Below, one piece after another: positions 53,565 through 62,274 of a DNA stretch of 64,000 nucleotides. Every line of letters begins with the position of its first letter. Within the stretch, counting starts at the first letter, position 1. This DNA is from JBAIYU01 sp036763085 (GTDB taxonomy: Bacteria; Bacillota; Negativicutes; DSM-1736; Dendrosporobacteraceae): positions 124,001 through 188,000 of the forward strand of contig NZ_JBAIYU010000007.1 in the NCBI RefSeq assembly GCF_036763085.1, given 5' to 3'. Position numbers and translations under genes: made by a program. The notes beneath the pieces were generated by a model that saw only the letters and a program-made list of their open reading frames with translations, did not search any database and was not told the DNA's origin.

Positions 53565-53746
53565 GGGTTTGCCTCTCAGTTTTTTTAACGGTGAAACCGT
53601 TAGCAATTTTCAAAATAACTGCATATCATAATCAAATTAATATTTCGTAGCATTATTTCAATGCCAACACTAAAAATCCTGTTTTAGTGGTATTTAGATT
53701 TGATATTATCTCACGATAAATAGTCTGATTAATCCCAATATTAAGA

Positions 53747-53776
53747 TTGTATTTTGTATACTGAGTAGGGTATAAT
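53747..53776 (+). promoter_or_regulatory. Promoter of the 25-residue peptide gene
   Basis: TTGTAT (53747-53752), 18 bases, TATAAT (53771-53776), followed 46 bases later by the small frame. Confidence 0.5.
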
Positions 53777-53822
53777 ATTATTAAGAGTTAATCGGAAATA
53801 TTTGTTAAGGCGGTGAAGAGAA

Positions 53823-53900
53823 ATGGGCGCACAAGAAATATGGGTAATTTCTAGAATTCTGCTTCTAACAGTACTAGGCGCACTTTTAAGTGTCTTCTAA
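53823..53900 (+). CDS. 25-residue hydrophobic peptide
   Basis: ATG at 53823 after AAGGCGGTGAAGAG. The product starts MGAQEIWVISRILLLTVLGA and ends LLSVF: a short polar head followed by one membrane-spanning helix. It has a promoter upstream and a terminator downstream (53942-53981), so the whole transcription unit is only about 200 bases. It could be a small membrane regulator, a toxin-like peptide or a spore peptide; none is proven. Confidence 0.55.
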   Translation: MGAQEIWVISRILLLTVLGALLSVF

Positions 53901-53941
53901 GCGAGTACCTACCTCTACAACATGAATTTAGCTGCCAAATG

Positions 53942-53981
53942 AAAAACACTACCGCTATAAGTTTAGAGCGGTAGTGTTTTT
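53942..53981. terminator. Bidirectional terminator
   Basis: AAAAACACTACCGCT / AGCGGTAGTGTTTTT, 15 bp, serving ychF on the minus strand and the small peptide gene on the plus strand. Confidence 0.85.
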
Positions 53982-53986
53982 TGATA

Positions 53987-55090
53987 TTATACGTTAAAGC
54001 GGAAGTACGTAACGTCTCCGTCTTTCATAACATATTCTTTTCCTTCAAGACGAACTTGGCCTTTTTCGCGTGCAGCATTATGGCTTCCCGCTGCCATTAG
54101 TTCGTCAAATGATACAATCTCGGCTCTAATAAAGCCACGTTCGATATCACTGTGAATTTTACCGCCTGCTTGCGGAGCCTTAGTGCCTCTAGTTATTGTC
54201 CAAGCACGCACTTCTTGTTCTCCTGCAGTTAGGAAGGTTATCAAACCAAGAAGTTTGAACGATGCTTTAATCAGCTTATCTAAGCCTGATTCATCTAGGC
54301 CAAGTTCTCCTAAGAATTCTTTAGCGTCTTCTTCAGGAAGTTCTGCTATTTCAGACTCAACTTTAGCCGATACTGCGATTACTTCTGCGCCTTCTTGTAG
54401 GGCATATTCCTTAACCTTTTGCACATATGGATTATTATCAGGAGTAGCTACTTCCTCTTCGCCAACGTTAGCTACGAATAATATTGGCTTTAATGTCAAT
54501 AAGCTTAGATCACGAATAAGAGCCGCTTCGTCATCAGTCATCTCTACACGGCGAGCAGGCAAAGCCTGTTCAAGCATTTCCTTAATGCGATGTAACAGAT
54601 TAAGCTCGGTTTGAGCCTTTTTGTCCCCGCCTTTAAGCAGCTTTTGGGTACGCTCTATTCTTTTTTCAACTGTATCTAAATCAGCCAAGCAAAGTTCGGT
54701 GTTGATTATTTCGATATCACGAAGAGGATCAAGCGCACCCTCAACATGAGTGATATTTTCGTCGCTAAAGCAGCGAACAACTTGAGCAACAGCATCTACT
54801 TGACGGATATGTGCTAAAAATTTGTTGCCTAAGCCTTCGCCTTGGGCAGCACCTTTTACCAAACCAGCAATATCTACAAAGCGAACAGCTGCCGGGATAA
54901 CCCTTTTGGAATTATACATTGCCAAAAGTTTTGCTAAGCGCTCGTCAGGAACATCGACAACGCCTACATTCGGCTCAATGGTACAAAAAGGATAGTTTGC
55001 AGCTTCGGCTCCTGCCTTTGTAATTGCATTAAATAAAGTACTCTTACCAACGTTAGGAAGTCCAACAATACCTACTTCTAAATTACTCAT
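53987..55090 (-). CDS. ychF: Redox-regulated ATPase YchF (Obg family)
   Basis: 367 residues. G1 is GLPNVGKSTLFNAIT (about 10-24), with the YchF-specific NYPFCTIEPN segment, then DIAGLVKGAAQGEGLGNKFL, and a C-terminal TGS domain (about 280-367) containing TAGEQEVRAWTI. YchF binds ATP rather than GTP and associates with ribosomes. Length normal. The ATG follows AGGTGG. Single gene. Confidence 0.95.
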   Translation of the reverse strand: MSNLEVGIVGLPNVGKSTLFNAITKAGAEAANYPFCTIEPNVGVVDVPDERLAKLLAMYNSKRVIPAAVRFVDIAGLVKGAAQGEGLGNKFLAHIRQVDAVAQVVRCFSDENITHVEGALDPLRDIEIINTELCLADLDTVEKRIERTQKLLKGGDKKAQTELNLLHRIKEMLEQALPARRVEMTDDEAALIRDLSLLTLKPILFVANVGEEEVATPDNNPYVQKVKEYALQEGAEVIAVSAKVESEIAELPEEDAKEFLGELGLDESGLDKLIKASFKLLGLITFLTAGEQEVRAWTITRGTKAPQAGGKIHSDIERGFIRAEIVSFDELMAAGSHNAAREKGQVRLEGKEYVMKDGDVTYFRFNV

Positions 55091-55174
55091 TACTTTCTAT
55101 TCCACCTTATCTTAATCTATAGTAATTTTAATTTGCCAACTTCACTTGGCAAATCCCTACAAGAAATGCCTTAA

Positions 55175-55204
55175 AGAAAGACTTGGTTATCACCAAGTCT
55201 TTCT
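55175..55204. terminator. Terminator after pflA
   Basis: 13-bp stem AGAAAGACTTGGT / ACCAAGTCTTTCT with a TATC loop. Confidence 0.82.
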
Positions 55205-55256
55205 AATTGTAGAATATCTAGTTGTGAATTGCAAGACCTGCAGTTATATTGTCACC

Positions 55257-55988
55257 TTAAACATGATGCTCCAATACATTAATGCCCTGATTTATTAAAA
55301 CTTTTTTGGCTTCATTAATATGCTTTAGTTCAGCATCAGGCACATCACTTAGCTGATAAGGCATGCCAAGTTTATCCCATTTTTCCCGCCCTAAGCTATG
55401 GTATGGCAGCAGGTCCACCGGTACTTGCTTTGGCAGGCTTTTGATTAATTCGGCCAGCTTAATCATATCTTCTTCTGAATTATTAATATCAGGAATTATG
55501 ACATAGCGAATATTAAGTTCTGTACTTGCCGCAAAGTGATTAAGATTAGCTAATATTTTAGTATTATCAGCTAAAGTCAATGATTTGTAGCTCTCGGCTG
55601 TCGCAGCTTTCAAGCAAAACAAAACTTCATCGACATAAGGTAGAACAAGCGCGGCGTTTTGCTCTGAACAATAGCCCGACGTATCAAGTGTTGTATGAAT
55701 GCCTTGTTCACGACAAGCTTTAAATAGCTCGGCAACGAATTCGGCTTGCAGCAAGGGTTCTCCACCGCTGACTGTTATTCCGCCGCCAGATGAGGTATAG
55801 AAACTTCGGTATTTCGTAAAATCCTTAAGAACTTCTTCAACCGTAATAGTCTTGTCACCACTTGCCCAGGTGTCAGGATTGTGGCAAAAGATACACCCGA
55901 GAGTACAGCCTGACAAGAAAAGAACATATCTGATTCCACGCCCATCTACTGTGCCAAAGGTCTCTACTGAATGGTAATAAGCTTTCAT
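55257..55988 (-). CDS. pflA: Pyruvate formate-lyase activating enzyme
   Basis: 243 residues. Radical SAM motif CTLGCIFC (about 29-36, CxxxCxxC) and GGITVSGGEPLLQAEF are present. It installs the glycyl radical on PflB using SAM and an iron-sulfur cluster, so it is needed under anaerobic conditions. The ATG follows AGGTAG inside the end of pflB; the genes are one base apart. Confidence 0.96.
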   Translation of the reverse strand: MKAYYHSVETFGTVDGRGIRYVLFLSGCTLGCIFCHNPDTWASGDKTITVEEVLKDFTKYRSFYTSSGGGITVSGGEPLLQAEFVAELFKACREQGIHTTLDTSGYCSEQNAALVLPYVDEVLFCLKAATAESYKSLTLADNTKILANLNHFAASTELNIRYVIIPDINNSEEDMIKLAELIKSLPKQVPVDLLPYHSLGREKWDKLGMPYQLSDVPDAELKHINEAKKVLINQGINVLEHHV

Positions 55989-55989
55989 A

Positions 55990-58212
55990 TCATACTACCT
56001 GATAAAATGTCCGCTTTATAACTTCACGCTGGTGGTTCGGACTGAGTTTTACAAAATTTACAGCATAGCCTGAAACACGGATAGTCAGCTGTGGGTATTC
56101 CTCTGGATGGGCCATTGCATCTTCTAAGATTGATCGATCAAAAACGTTTATATTAATATGATGTCCATTATTGGCAGCATAGCCATCAAGGACGGCAGCA
56201 AGATTACGTATACGAATATCACGCGTCTTCCCTAGAGCGCCAGGCACAATTGAAAACGTATAAGAGATACCGTCACGGCAGTTATCATAGCACAAGCTTG
56301 TTATTGAACTAATAGCTGCTAATGCTCCGCGGCGATCACGGCCATGCATTGGATTGGCGCCAGGGGCAAAAGCTTCCCCTGCTGGACGTCCATCAGGAGT
56401 TGCACCTGTTTTTTTACCATACATAACATTAGAAGTTATTGTTAACACAGATAAGGTATGAACAGCATCACGATAAGTCTGGTGTTTTCTGAGTTCACGA
56501 ATAAACTCTTCCGTCAGCTCATGCGCAATACTGTCTACTCTTTCGTCATTATTGCCAAAGCATGGATACTCCCCGCTTACCTCAAAGCCAGTAGCAATTC
56601 CTTGTTCATTGCGGATCGCGCGAACTTTGCCGTAACGTATAGCACTTAAAGAGTCAGCTGCAACTGATAAGCCTGCTATGCCAAAAGCCATAAGCCTTTC
56701 AATCTTACTGTCATGTAATGCCAGCTGTGATGCTTCATAAGCGTACTTATCATGCATAAAGTGGATTAAATTCATGGTATTAACATATAATTCCGCCAAC
56801 CACGCAATTACTTTTGAATAATTTAGGCGAACAGTATCATAATCTAAATCACCGTGTGGTATCAAGAGTGCCGGAGCAACTTGCTCTCCTGTGTTCTCGT
56901 CACGACCGCCGTTAATTGCCATTAATAGTGCTTTGGCAAGGTTGGCGCGGGCTCCAAAAAACTGCATCTGTTTGCCGACCTGCATAGCTGATACACAGCA
57001 AGCAATCGCATAATCATCACCATACACTGGTCGCATGATATCATCATTTTCATATTGAATTGCACTTGTATCAATTGAAACTTGAGCGCAAAACTGCTTA
57101 AAGTTTTCCGGCAAGTCTGCTGACCAAAGAATAGTTAGATTAGGTTCAGGTGCTGGCCCTAAATTATATAGAGTGTGAAGCATCCTGAAAGAAGTTTTGG
57201 TGACAAGAGTCCGTCCATCCAGCCCCATTCCACCGATTGCTTCAGTAACCCATAACGGGTCTCCGGCAAATAGCTCATTATATTCAGGGGTTCTTAGGTG
57301 ACGAGCCAGTCTTAACTTAATGACCATTTGATCAATTAGTTCCTGCGCCGCTGTTTCGTCAATAGCTCCTGCTGCCAAATCGCGTTCTATATATATATCA
57401 AGAAAGGTTGAAACTCGGCCTAAGGACATCGCTGCACCATTTTGTTCTTTAATACCGGCCAAATAGCCAAAGTACAACCACTGAACCGCCTCGTGAGCAG
57501 TTTCTGCGGGCCTTGTTATATCAAAACCATAACTTTTTGCCATTACAGCCATATCGCGCAAAGCGATAATTTGCTTTGCAAGTTCTTCTCGGGTTCTTAA
57601 TACTGACTCACACATTGGCTGAGCTGCTAACGCTTTTAAGTCAATGTGTTTTTCTTCTACAAGACGATTTATCCCGTATAATGCTACCCTGCGATAATCA
57701 CCAATGATACGCCCACGGCCGTATGCATCTGGCAAGCCAGTAATTACACCTAGTTTACGCGCTTGGCGCATTTCATCAGTATAAACATTGAATACAGCCG
57801 AATTGTGAGTTGTGCAGTGATTATGATAGATATCGCTTATTTGAGGATTCAACTTATAACCATACTCTTCACAAGCTTGCTCCGCCATTCTGACGCCGCC
57901 ATTCACAATTACACCGCGGCGTAAGGGAGCATCGGTTTGAAGTCCGAAAATTACCTCATTTTGCTGTTCAATATATCCCGGCTTATGGGAAGTAATTGTA
58001 CATACAACTTCAGTATCTATGTCAAGAACACCCTTAGCATTTTCTTCAATTAATAATTTTCGGCACCTATCCCAAACTGCTTCTGTCTTAGCTGTAGCTG
58101 TAGTTAAAAAGTCGCCGTTATTTGTGTACGGATGATAGTTATTCTGGATAAAATCTCGTACATCTATATTTTCCTGCCACTTGCCAGCCTTAAATCCGTT
58201 CCATGCCTTCAT
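55990..58212 (-). CDS. pflB: Formate acetyltransferase (pyruvate formate-lyase)
   Basis: 740 residues. It converts pyruvate and CoA to acetyl-CoA and formate. The catalytic cysteine pair is in AIACCVSAM and the glycyl radical residue is in IRVSGYAVNF near the C-terminus. N-terminal MKAWNGFKAGKWQENIDVRDFI is the usual start; the ATG at 58212 follows GGAGGGGATT, and the longer frame to 58242 is rejected. Transcription is predicted to pass through a ZTP riboswitch first, tying formate supply to folate one-carbon status. Confidence 0.97.
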   Translation of the reverse strand: MKAWNGFKAGKWQENIDVRDFIQNNYHPYTNNGDFLTTATAKTEAVWDRCRKLLIEENAKGVLDIDTEVVCTITSHKPGYIEQQNEVIFGLQTDAPLRRGVIVNGGVRMAEQACEEYGYKLNPQISDIYHNHCTTHNSAVFNVYTDEMRQARKLGVITGLPDAYGRGRIIGDYRRVALYGINRLVEEKHIDLKALAAQPMCESVLRTREELAKQIIALRDMAVMAKSYGFDITRPAETAHEAVQWLYFGYLAGIKEQNGAAMSLGRVSTFLDIYIERDLAAGAIDETAAQELIDQMVIKLRLARHLRTPEYNELFAGDPLWVTEAIGGMGLDGRTLVTKTSFRMLHTLYNLGPAPEPNLTILWSADLPENFKQFCAQVSIDTSAIQYENDDIMRPVYGDDYAIACCVSAMQVGKQMQFFGARANLAKALLMAINGGRDENTGEQVAPALLIPHGDLDYDTVRLNYSKVIAWLAELYVNTMNLIHFMHDKYAYEASQLALHDSKIERLMAFGIAGLSVAADSLSAIRYGKVRAIRNEQGIATGFEVSGEYPCFGNNDERVDSIAHELTEEFIRELRKHQTYRDAVHTLSVLTITSNVMYGKKTGATPDGRPAGEAFAPGANPMHGRDRRGALAAISSITSLCYDNCRDGISYTFSIVPGALGKTRDIRIRNLAAVLDGYAANNGHHININVFDRSILEDAMAHPEEYPQLTIRVSGYAVNFVKLSPNHQREVIKRTFYQVV

Positions 58213-58308
58213 GGCAATCCCCTCCATTATTGTAATAAACATTGCTATCAGCTAAGTCAGAAATTGCTCACAAATAAGAATTTATAATTATAATTCCCTA
58301 AAAGGAGA

Positions 58309-58403
58309 CAAAAAACCGCCTGAGCAAAAAACACTGCCCAGGCGGTCGGCTTTACACAATACAGTCCACGTGGTGCTCCACTAATCCGCCAGTTCTGTAT
58401 TGC
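58309..58403 (-). promoter_or_regulatory. ZTP/ZMP (pfl motif) riboswitch with terminator
   Basis: Minus-strand RNA shows the pfl-motif core in order: a closing stem GCAATACAG...CTGTATTG, the conserved AACTGGCGGAT, a GTGGAGCACCAC hairpin arm, then GCCGACCGCCTGGGCA. The last piece also forms the terminator stem ACCGCCTGGGC / GCTCAGGCGGT followed by six T residues, so ligand binding to CCGCCTGGGCA would block termination. ZTP or ZMP accumulation signals 10-formyl-tetrahydrofolate shortage and should raise pflBA expression. Confidence 0.9.
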
Positions 58404-58432
58404 TTTTATTTACATTTAATATTTATAGTTAA

Positions 58433-58461
58433 ATTATAAAATACCGCTCATGTTACGTCAA
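58433..58461 (-). promoter_or_regulatory. Sigma-A promoter of the pflBA leader
   Basis: TTGACG (58461-58456), 17 bases, TATAAT (58438-58433), about 30 bases ahead of the riboswitch and overlapping the end of the DUF951 gene. Confidence 0.8.
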
Positions 58462-58673
58462 GACGGAGATTCGTTATTATTCGACTTTTTTTCCAGAATA
58501 GCTTTTACAGCTTTTTCAAATTTAGGTCGAGGAACCATTACCCACCGACCGCAACCTAGGCATTTTATGCCAAAATCAATTCCTGTGCGTGTAACCTCCC
58601 ACCGATCAGAGCCGCAGGGATGTGTCTTTTTCATCTTAACTATATCGCCGACTTCATACCGAACTATACTCAT
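58458..58673 (-). CDS. DUF951 protein
   Basis: 71 residues. Opening VRYEVGDIVKMKKTHPCGSDRWEVTRTGIDFGIKCLGCGR is diagnostic of DUF951, a small zinc-ribbon-like family (Cys at CG and CLGCG) common in Firmicutes next to mscS or ychF-type genes. Molecular function unknown. The ATG follows GGAAGTGG; 15 bases after the channel gene. Confidence 0.88.
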   Translation of the reverse strand: MSIVRYEVGDIVKMKKTHPCGSDRWEVTRTGIDFGIKCLGCGRWVMVPRPKFEKAVKAILEKKSNNNESPS

Positions 58674-58688
58674 ATTGCCACTTCCAAT

Positions 58689-59498
58689 CTATTTTGCTGC
58701 TGGACTAGCCATCCGTATACCAGCTGAATCAAACAACTCTTTAACGCGGTATCTCAACGCTGTTTCCACCTTAGCTTGCTGTAACGGAACAGTTTTAGCT
58801 GATACCTTTATAATTAATTCTGCAGGCCGAAACTCCACAACTCCTACAACTTTTGGTCCCTCGATAATTTCAGGCATACTGCTTCCTACCTCTATGCAGG
58901 CCTGCTCTAGCAGCTTAAACACATTGCTAAGATCTGCATCATAACTTAGTGGCAGCGTAACAACTGCTTGCATATGCCCTCTGCTGTAGTTAGTCGTTTT
59001 TGTAATCAGGCCATGCGGAATTGTGTGTAATACACCATTAGCATCCCTTAACTTAGTTACGCGAAAACCAATCTCTTCAACGGTTCCACTCATATCACCA
59101 CTGGCAATATAGTCTCCAACAGCATATTGGTCTTCCAGAATGACGAAAAAACCTGTGATAAGGTCTCTAATTAAGCTTTGGGCCCCTACACCTATCGCCA
59201 AGCCCAATACCCCAGCACCAGCAACTAGCGAAGTTGTATCAATATGAAACTCTTGCAGTACTAATATAATCGCAATAAAGTAGATCACATACCGGATAAT
59301 GCTTTGCAGTAAAATACTTAGCGTCCTGGCTCTTCTTTCATCAAAGTAAAACGTCCGACCGCCAACCTGGGGAACAAAGAGCCGCTCAACAATTATTCGG
59401 AAAAACCTCAGGACGAGAGTTGTCACAACAAGGATAATAACTATCCTTAAAGCTTTATTTCCGGCGGATAATAGAAAGTCCGTACTTAGTGTATCCAA
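58689..59498 (-). CDS. MscS-family mechanosensitive channel
   Basis: 269 residues. Three membrane helices (about 12-32, 62-82, 90-110); the pore helix carries GAGVLGLAIGVGAQSLIRDLITGFFVILEDQYAVGD, the MscS signature, followed by the beta domain (YIASGDMSGTVEEIGFRVTKLRDANG) and C-terminal alpha-beta domain. It relieves osmotic pressure. Start taken as TTG at 59498, eight bases after GAGAGG; a TTG two codons upstream is too close to it. Confidence 0.92.
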   Translation of the reverse strand: MDTLSTDFLLSAGNKALRIVIILVVTTLVLRFFRIIVERLFVPQVGGRTFYFDERRARTLSILLQSIIRYVIYFIAIILVLQEFHIDTTSLVAGAGVLGLAIGVGAQSLIRDLITGFFVILEDQYAVGDYIASGDMSGTVEEIGFRVTKLRDANGVLHTIPHGLITKTTNYSRGHMQAVVTLPLSYDADLSNVFKLLEQACIEVGSSMPEIIEGPKVVGVVEFRPAELIIKVSAKTVPLQQAKVETALRYRVKELFDSAGIRMASPAAK

Positions 59499-59521
59499 TA
59501 CCAATACCTCTCTTCCTGCCT

Positions 59522-59803
59522 TTAGCCTTTATCCCCAAAATCGGCTAATAAAATATAACTGCCGCCTGCCTGTCTTGAAAATAATTTTGACCAGAGAATG
59601 TCATTTTGCTGAATTACCTCGAATACCTTCAGCTTATCTTGGCTTTTAAACAGCAGGCACTGTCCGCAACTGACACTAATTTCACGCGGAGTAGGAATTG
59701 CGGCAACTCTTATTCCGGCGTTTTCCAACAGTTTTTCCGTCCTTATAGCATGATGGACCGAAGAAAAAGTAACTAAATGGTCATATTCTGAAAAAATCTT
59801 GAA
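59522..59803 (-). CDS. DUF3343 protein (putative Se/S carrier)
   Basis: About 93 residues. The motif HLVTFSSVHHAIRTEKLLENAGIRVAAIPTPREISVSCGQCL is typical of DUF3343, usually found with YedF and SelD; the SCGQC cysteines may carry selenium or sulfur. The start is uncertain: GTG at 59803 is nominal, while the yedF stop TGA runs directly into GGTG, six bases ahead of an ATT codon at 59797, which has the best spacing. Confidence 0.82.
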   Translation of the reverse strand, partial: FKIFSEYDHLVTFSSVHHAIRTEKLLENAGIRVAAIPTPREISVSCGQCLLFKSQDKLKVFEVIQQNDILWSKLFSRQAGGSYILLADFGDKG

Positions 59804-59807
59804 CACC

Positions 59808-60398
59808 TCACAGGGTAATTGCTTTTGAAGCAGCAGACAGCTCATCTAATATCGTGTACATATTTGTTACTGAGCCTACGCTAAGTTTGTCCTTGAGCTG
59901 ATAATAATCAAGGCACGTACCGCAAGAAAGAATCTCAACCCCGGCTTTTTCAAGCTGCATCAGATGTTCTATTACCGGTGAGTCACTTACAGTAAGCAAT
60001 ACCGCAGAGTTTATAAACATTATCGTTTTAGGATATGGCTTACGTTCAATAAGCGTGTACATAAATGCTTTAATTAGAACCGCGCCAAGCTCGTCCTTAC
60101 CTTGTCCCAGAGTATTTTTAGTAAATAAATATACTGTTTCAGTTAGTTTTTCTTTGTTTAATGGCGCTGGCACATCCGAAGCATTACCTTTGGCTATTGA
60201 TATGTAATAATGCTCCCCTTGCTGATCAATGTTTACTTCACACTTATTAGCAAGAGCTAATTTTTGAACATTTTCTTTAGCTACTAAGTTATCGACTATG
60301 ACAATAACTTGACCATCCGAAACACTATCCAAAGCCTTCTTTGCAGCTATTACTGGCTGGGGGCAGGCTAGTCCTCTTGCATCAATATTAATAGACAT
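59808..60398 (-). CDS. yedF: Selenium-metabolism protein YedF (TusA-DsrE-like)
   Basis: 196 residues. The N-terminal TusA/SirA-like domain (about 1-75) has ARGLACPQPVIAAKKAL with its sulfur/selenium-carrying cysteine, and the C-terminal DsrE/F-like domain (about 95-196) has VEILSCGTCLDYYQLKDKL. The family is associated with selenium utilisation. The ATG at 60398 follows AGGTGAG and overlaps selD by 11 bases; a longer frame to 60431 is rejected. Confidence 0.9.
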   Translation of the reverse strand: MSINIDARGLACPQPVIAAKKALDSVSDGQVIVIVDNLVAKENVQKLALANKCEVNIDQQGEHYYISIAKGNASDVPAPLNKEKLTETVYLFTKNTLGQGKDELGAVLIKAFMYTLIERKPYPKTIMFINSAVLLTVSDSPVIEHLMQLEKAGVEILSCGTCLDYYQLKDKLSVGSVTNMYTILDELSAASKAITL

Positions 60399-61416
60399 AT
60401 ATCTCACCTTTTCCTGTTGCTGTAATTTCACCTATAACTTCAGCTTCCTCTATGCCAGCTTGCCTAAGCTCACGTAGCAGCTCATCTGCTTCTTTTTTCG
60501 GTACACTCAGCAGCAGCCCCCCTGAAGTCTGTGGATCAAAGCATAAATCACGGAGGTATTCGGGTACGCATTTTTCGAAAGATACCTTTTTTAAGTATTC
60601 GCGGTTTGTATATGCTCCTCCTGGAACAAATCCCATTCCTGCAGCCTCATCTGCCTCAGGCAGTAGGGGTATTGCTGACGAATTTATATTCACCTTAACT
60701 GCGCTTCCAGCTGCCATCTCATATACATGACCTAACAAGCCAAAACCAGTTACATCGGTGCACGCATTTATATTATATTTGGAACATATTTCAGCAGCAA
60801 CTTGATTTAATGCTGCCATACTCTTTATAGCTGCAGCTACACCATTTCCGAACATATCAGCCTTTGCTGCAGTGGCAAGCACTCCTGTACCGATTGCTTT
60901 AGTAATAATTAGCATATCACCTGGTTTCGCCCCAGAGTTGGTTAATATCTTATTCGGATGAACTACTCCCGTGACACTTAGGCCATATTTGGGTTCCTTA
61001 TCATCTACAGTATGCCCACCGACAATAATAGCTCCTGCCTCAGCTACTTTATCCTGGCCGCCTTTTAAAATTGCTAATAACACTTCACCCGGCAAACTGC
61101 ACATTGGAAAGCCAACTATATTCATAGCGGTAAGCGGTTTTCCGCCCATTGCATAGACATCACTTAAACTATTGGCGGCAGCAATCTGCCCAAACATATA
61201 TGGATCATCAACAATCGGGGTAAAAAAATCGAGGGTTTGGATTAAAGCGGTACTGTCGTTTAGTTTATAAACACCAGCATCATCGGAGGTCTCAAAACCT
61301 ACTAGTAAATTGGGGTTAGTTTGTTTTGGTAACTGACACAGCACGTGTGCCAAGGCCCCTGGGCCAACTTTAGCGGCTCAACCACCACTGCGAGTAAATT
61401 GCGTTAACTTAATCAT
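60388..61416 (-). CDS. selD: Selenide, water dikinase, selenocysteine-containing
   Basis: 342 residues with an in-frame TGA at codon 13 (61380-61378). The N-terminus reads MIKLTQFTRSGGUAAKVGPG, where U replaces the catalytic cysteine of other SelD proteins and Lys16 is the conserved lysine next to it. Stopping at the TGA would lose the active site, and no other start has a ribosome-binding site, whereas ATG 61416 follows AAGGAGGGG. Later motifs are GFETSDDAGVY, TLDFFTPIVDDPY and TDVTGFGLLGH. It makes selenophosphate from selenide and ATP. A GGCC-rich hairpin after the TGA is the likely SECIS. Confidence 0.95.
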
Positions 61417-61584
61417 CCTTACCCCTCCTTGCATTACCAAATATAGCATAATAATATCCTTCAATTATTAGCTATTCTTTCATAATTATACCATGATCTA
61501 AAAACTCCTCTTAATGAATTTCCTAAAACAAATTTGCTTTGTTCTGCATATAATGGCGTAGCAATTCCAAAAGAGGTGGTTTAT

Positions 61585-62214
61585 ATGGCAACACCAATCC
61601 TTAATACAATTATAGCTGATGTAAACGCAATTGTGCCAAACCTAACTTCTATTGTAAGCTCATATCGGCTCTTAGTTGGGTCGGCTGAGGAAATTAGTCG
61701 AACTCCGGGTGTGCCTTTTGAGGTTTTTGAGCGGGCCGTTATTAGGTATGACCGTACGGGTACCCTTATTGATATATTGCTTGAGCTACTATGCTGCAAA
61801 ATTAAATTTCTTGCCGAGTTTTTGAGTGTTACCTGCGCACCGATTGATATTTTCAGCTTAGCTCAAGACCCAGTCGAGGAAACAACGGTTGAACAGATTA
61901 TTGAACTTGAGGTACTTAGGCGAATTCTAAAAACTTGCTGTTATGAACCCCCCTGCTTTTGCCCTCCTGTCCAAGTTGACCCATCATGTATTGTCCCTTG
62001 CCCTAAACCCGCTGCTCCAGCACCTGCTACAACAGCGGTTTCAACTGAACCCATTCCTCCCGTTGCAGCAACTCCGACAGCGACTACTAAAGGTGAATGC
62101 TTCACAATTGACAGTGAAGTTCTTAAAGATATTCTTATTCAAGCCGGACTTATTATTCCTGTTCAGGATAGTAATTTAAATACATATCAAGACCAATGCA
62201 GTGATGATCTATAG
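61585..62214 (+). CDS. Cys- and Pro-rich protein of unknown function (209 aa)
   Basis: Not recognised. The N-terminal half (about 1-120) is helical and hydrophobic-leaning (ILNTIIADVNAIVPNLTSIV). A central cysteine cluster follows (CCYEPPCFCPPVQVDPSC, then IVPCPKP), then a Pro/Thr/Ala linker (about 150-178) and a C-terminal segment GECFTIDSEVLKDILIQAGLI. The cysteine-rich composition would suit a disulfide-linked spore surface protein, but this is inference. The ATG at 61585 follows AAGAGGTGG. A strong bidirectional terminator comes after the stop. Confidence 0.7.
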   Translation: MATPILNTIIADVNAIVPNLTSIVSSYRLLVGSAEEISRTPGVPFEVFERAVIRYDRTGTLIDILLELLCCKIKFLAEFLSVTCAPIDIFSLAQDPVEETTVEQIIELEVLRRILKTCCYEPPCFCPPVQVDPSCIVPCPKPAAPAPATTAVSTEPIPPVAATPTATTKGECFTIDSEVLKDILIQAGLIIPVQDSNLNTYQDQCSDDL

Positions 62215-62233
62215 GTTTCCTTACATAACGATT

Positions 62234-62268
62234 AAAGGCGGTCCTTCCAAAAGGAGGGGCCGCCACTT
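62234..62268. terminator. Bidirectional terminator
   Basis: AAAGGCGG-t-CCTTCC with GGAGG-g-GCCGCC around an AAAA loop, between convergent genes ending at 62214 and 62275. Confidence 0.75.
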
Positions 62269-62274
62269 TGTTAC

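Noticed and set aside
58213..58290. Rex or FNR site upstream of pflB (TTGTGAGCAATTTC)
   Set aside because: Only one half-site matches and the region lies downstream of the promoter and riboswitch.
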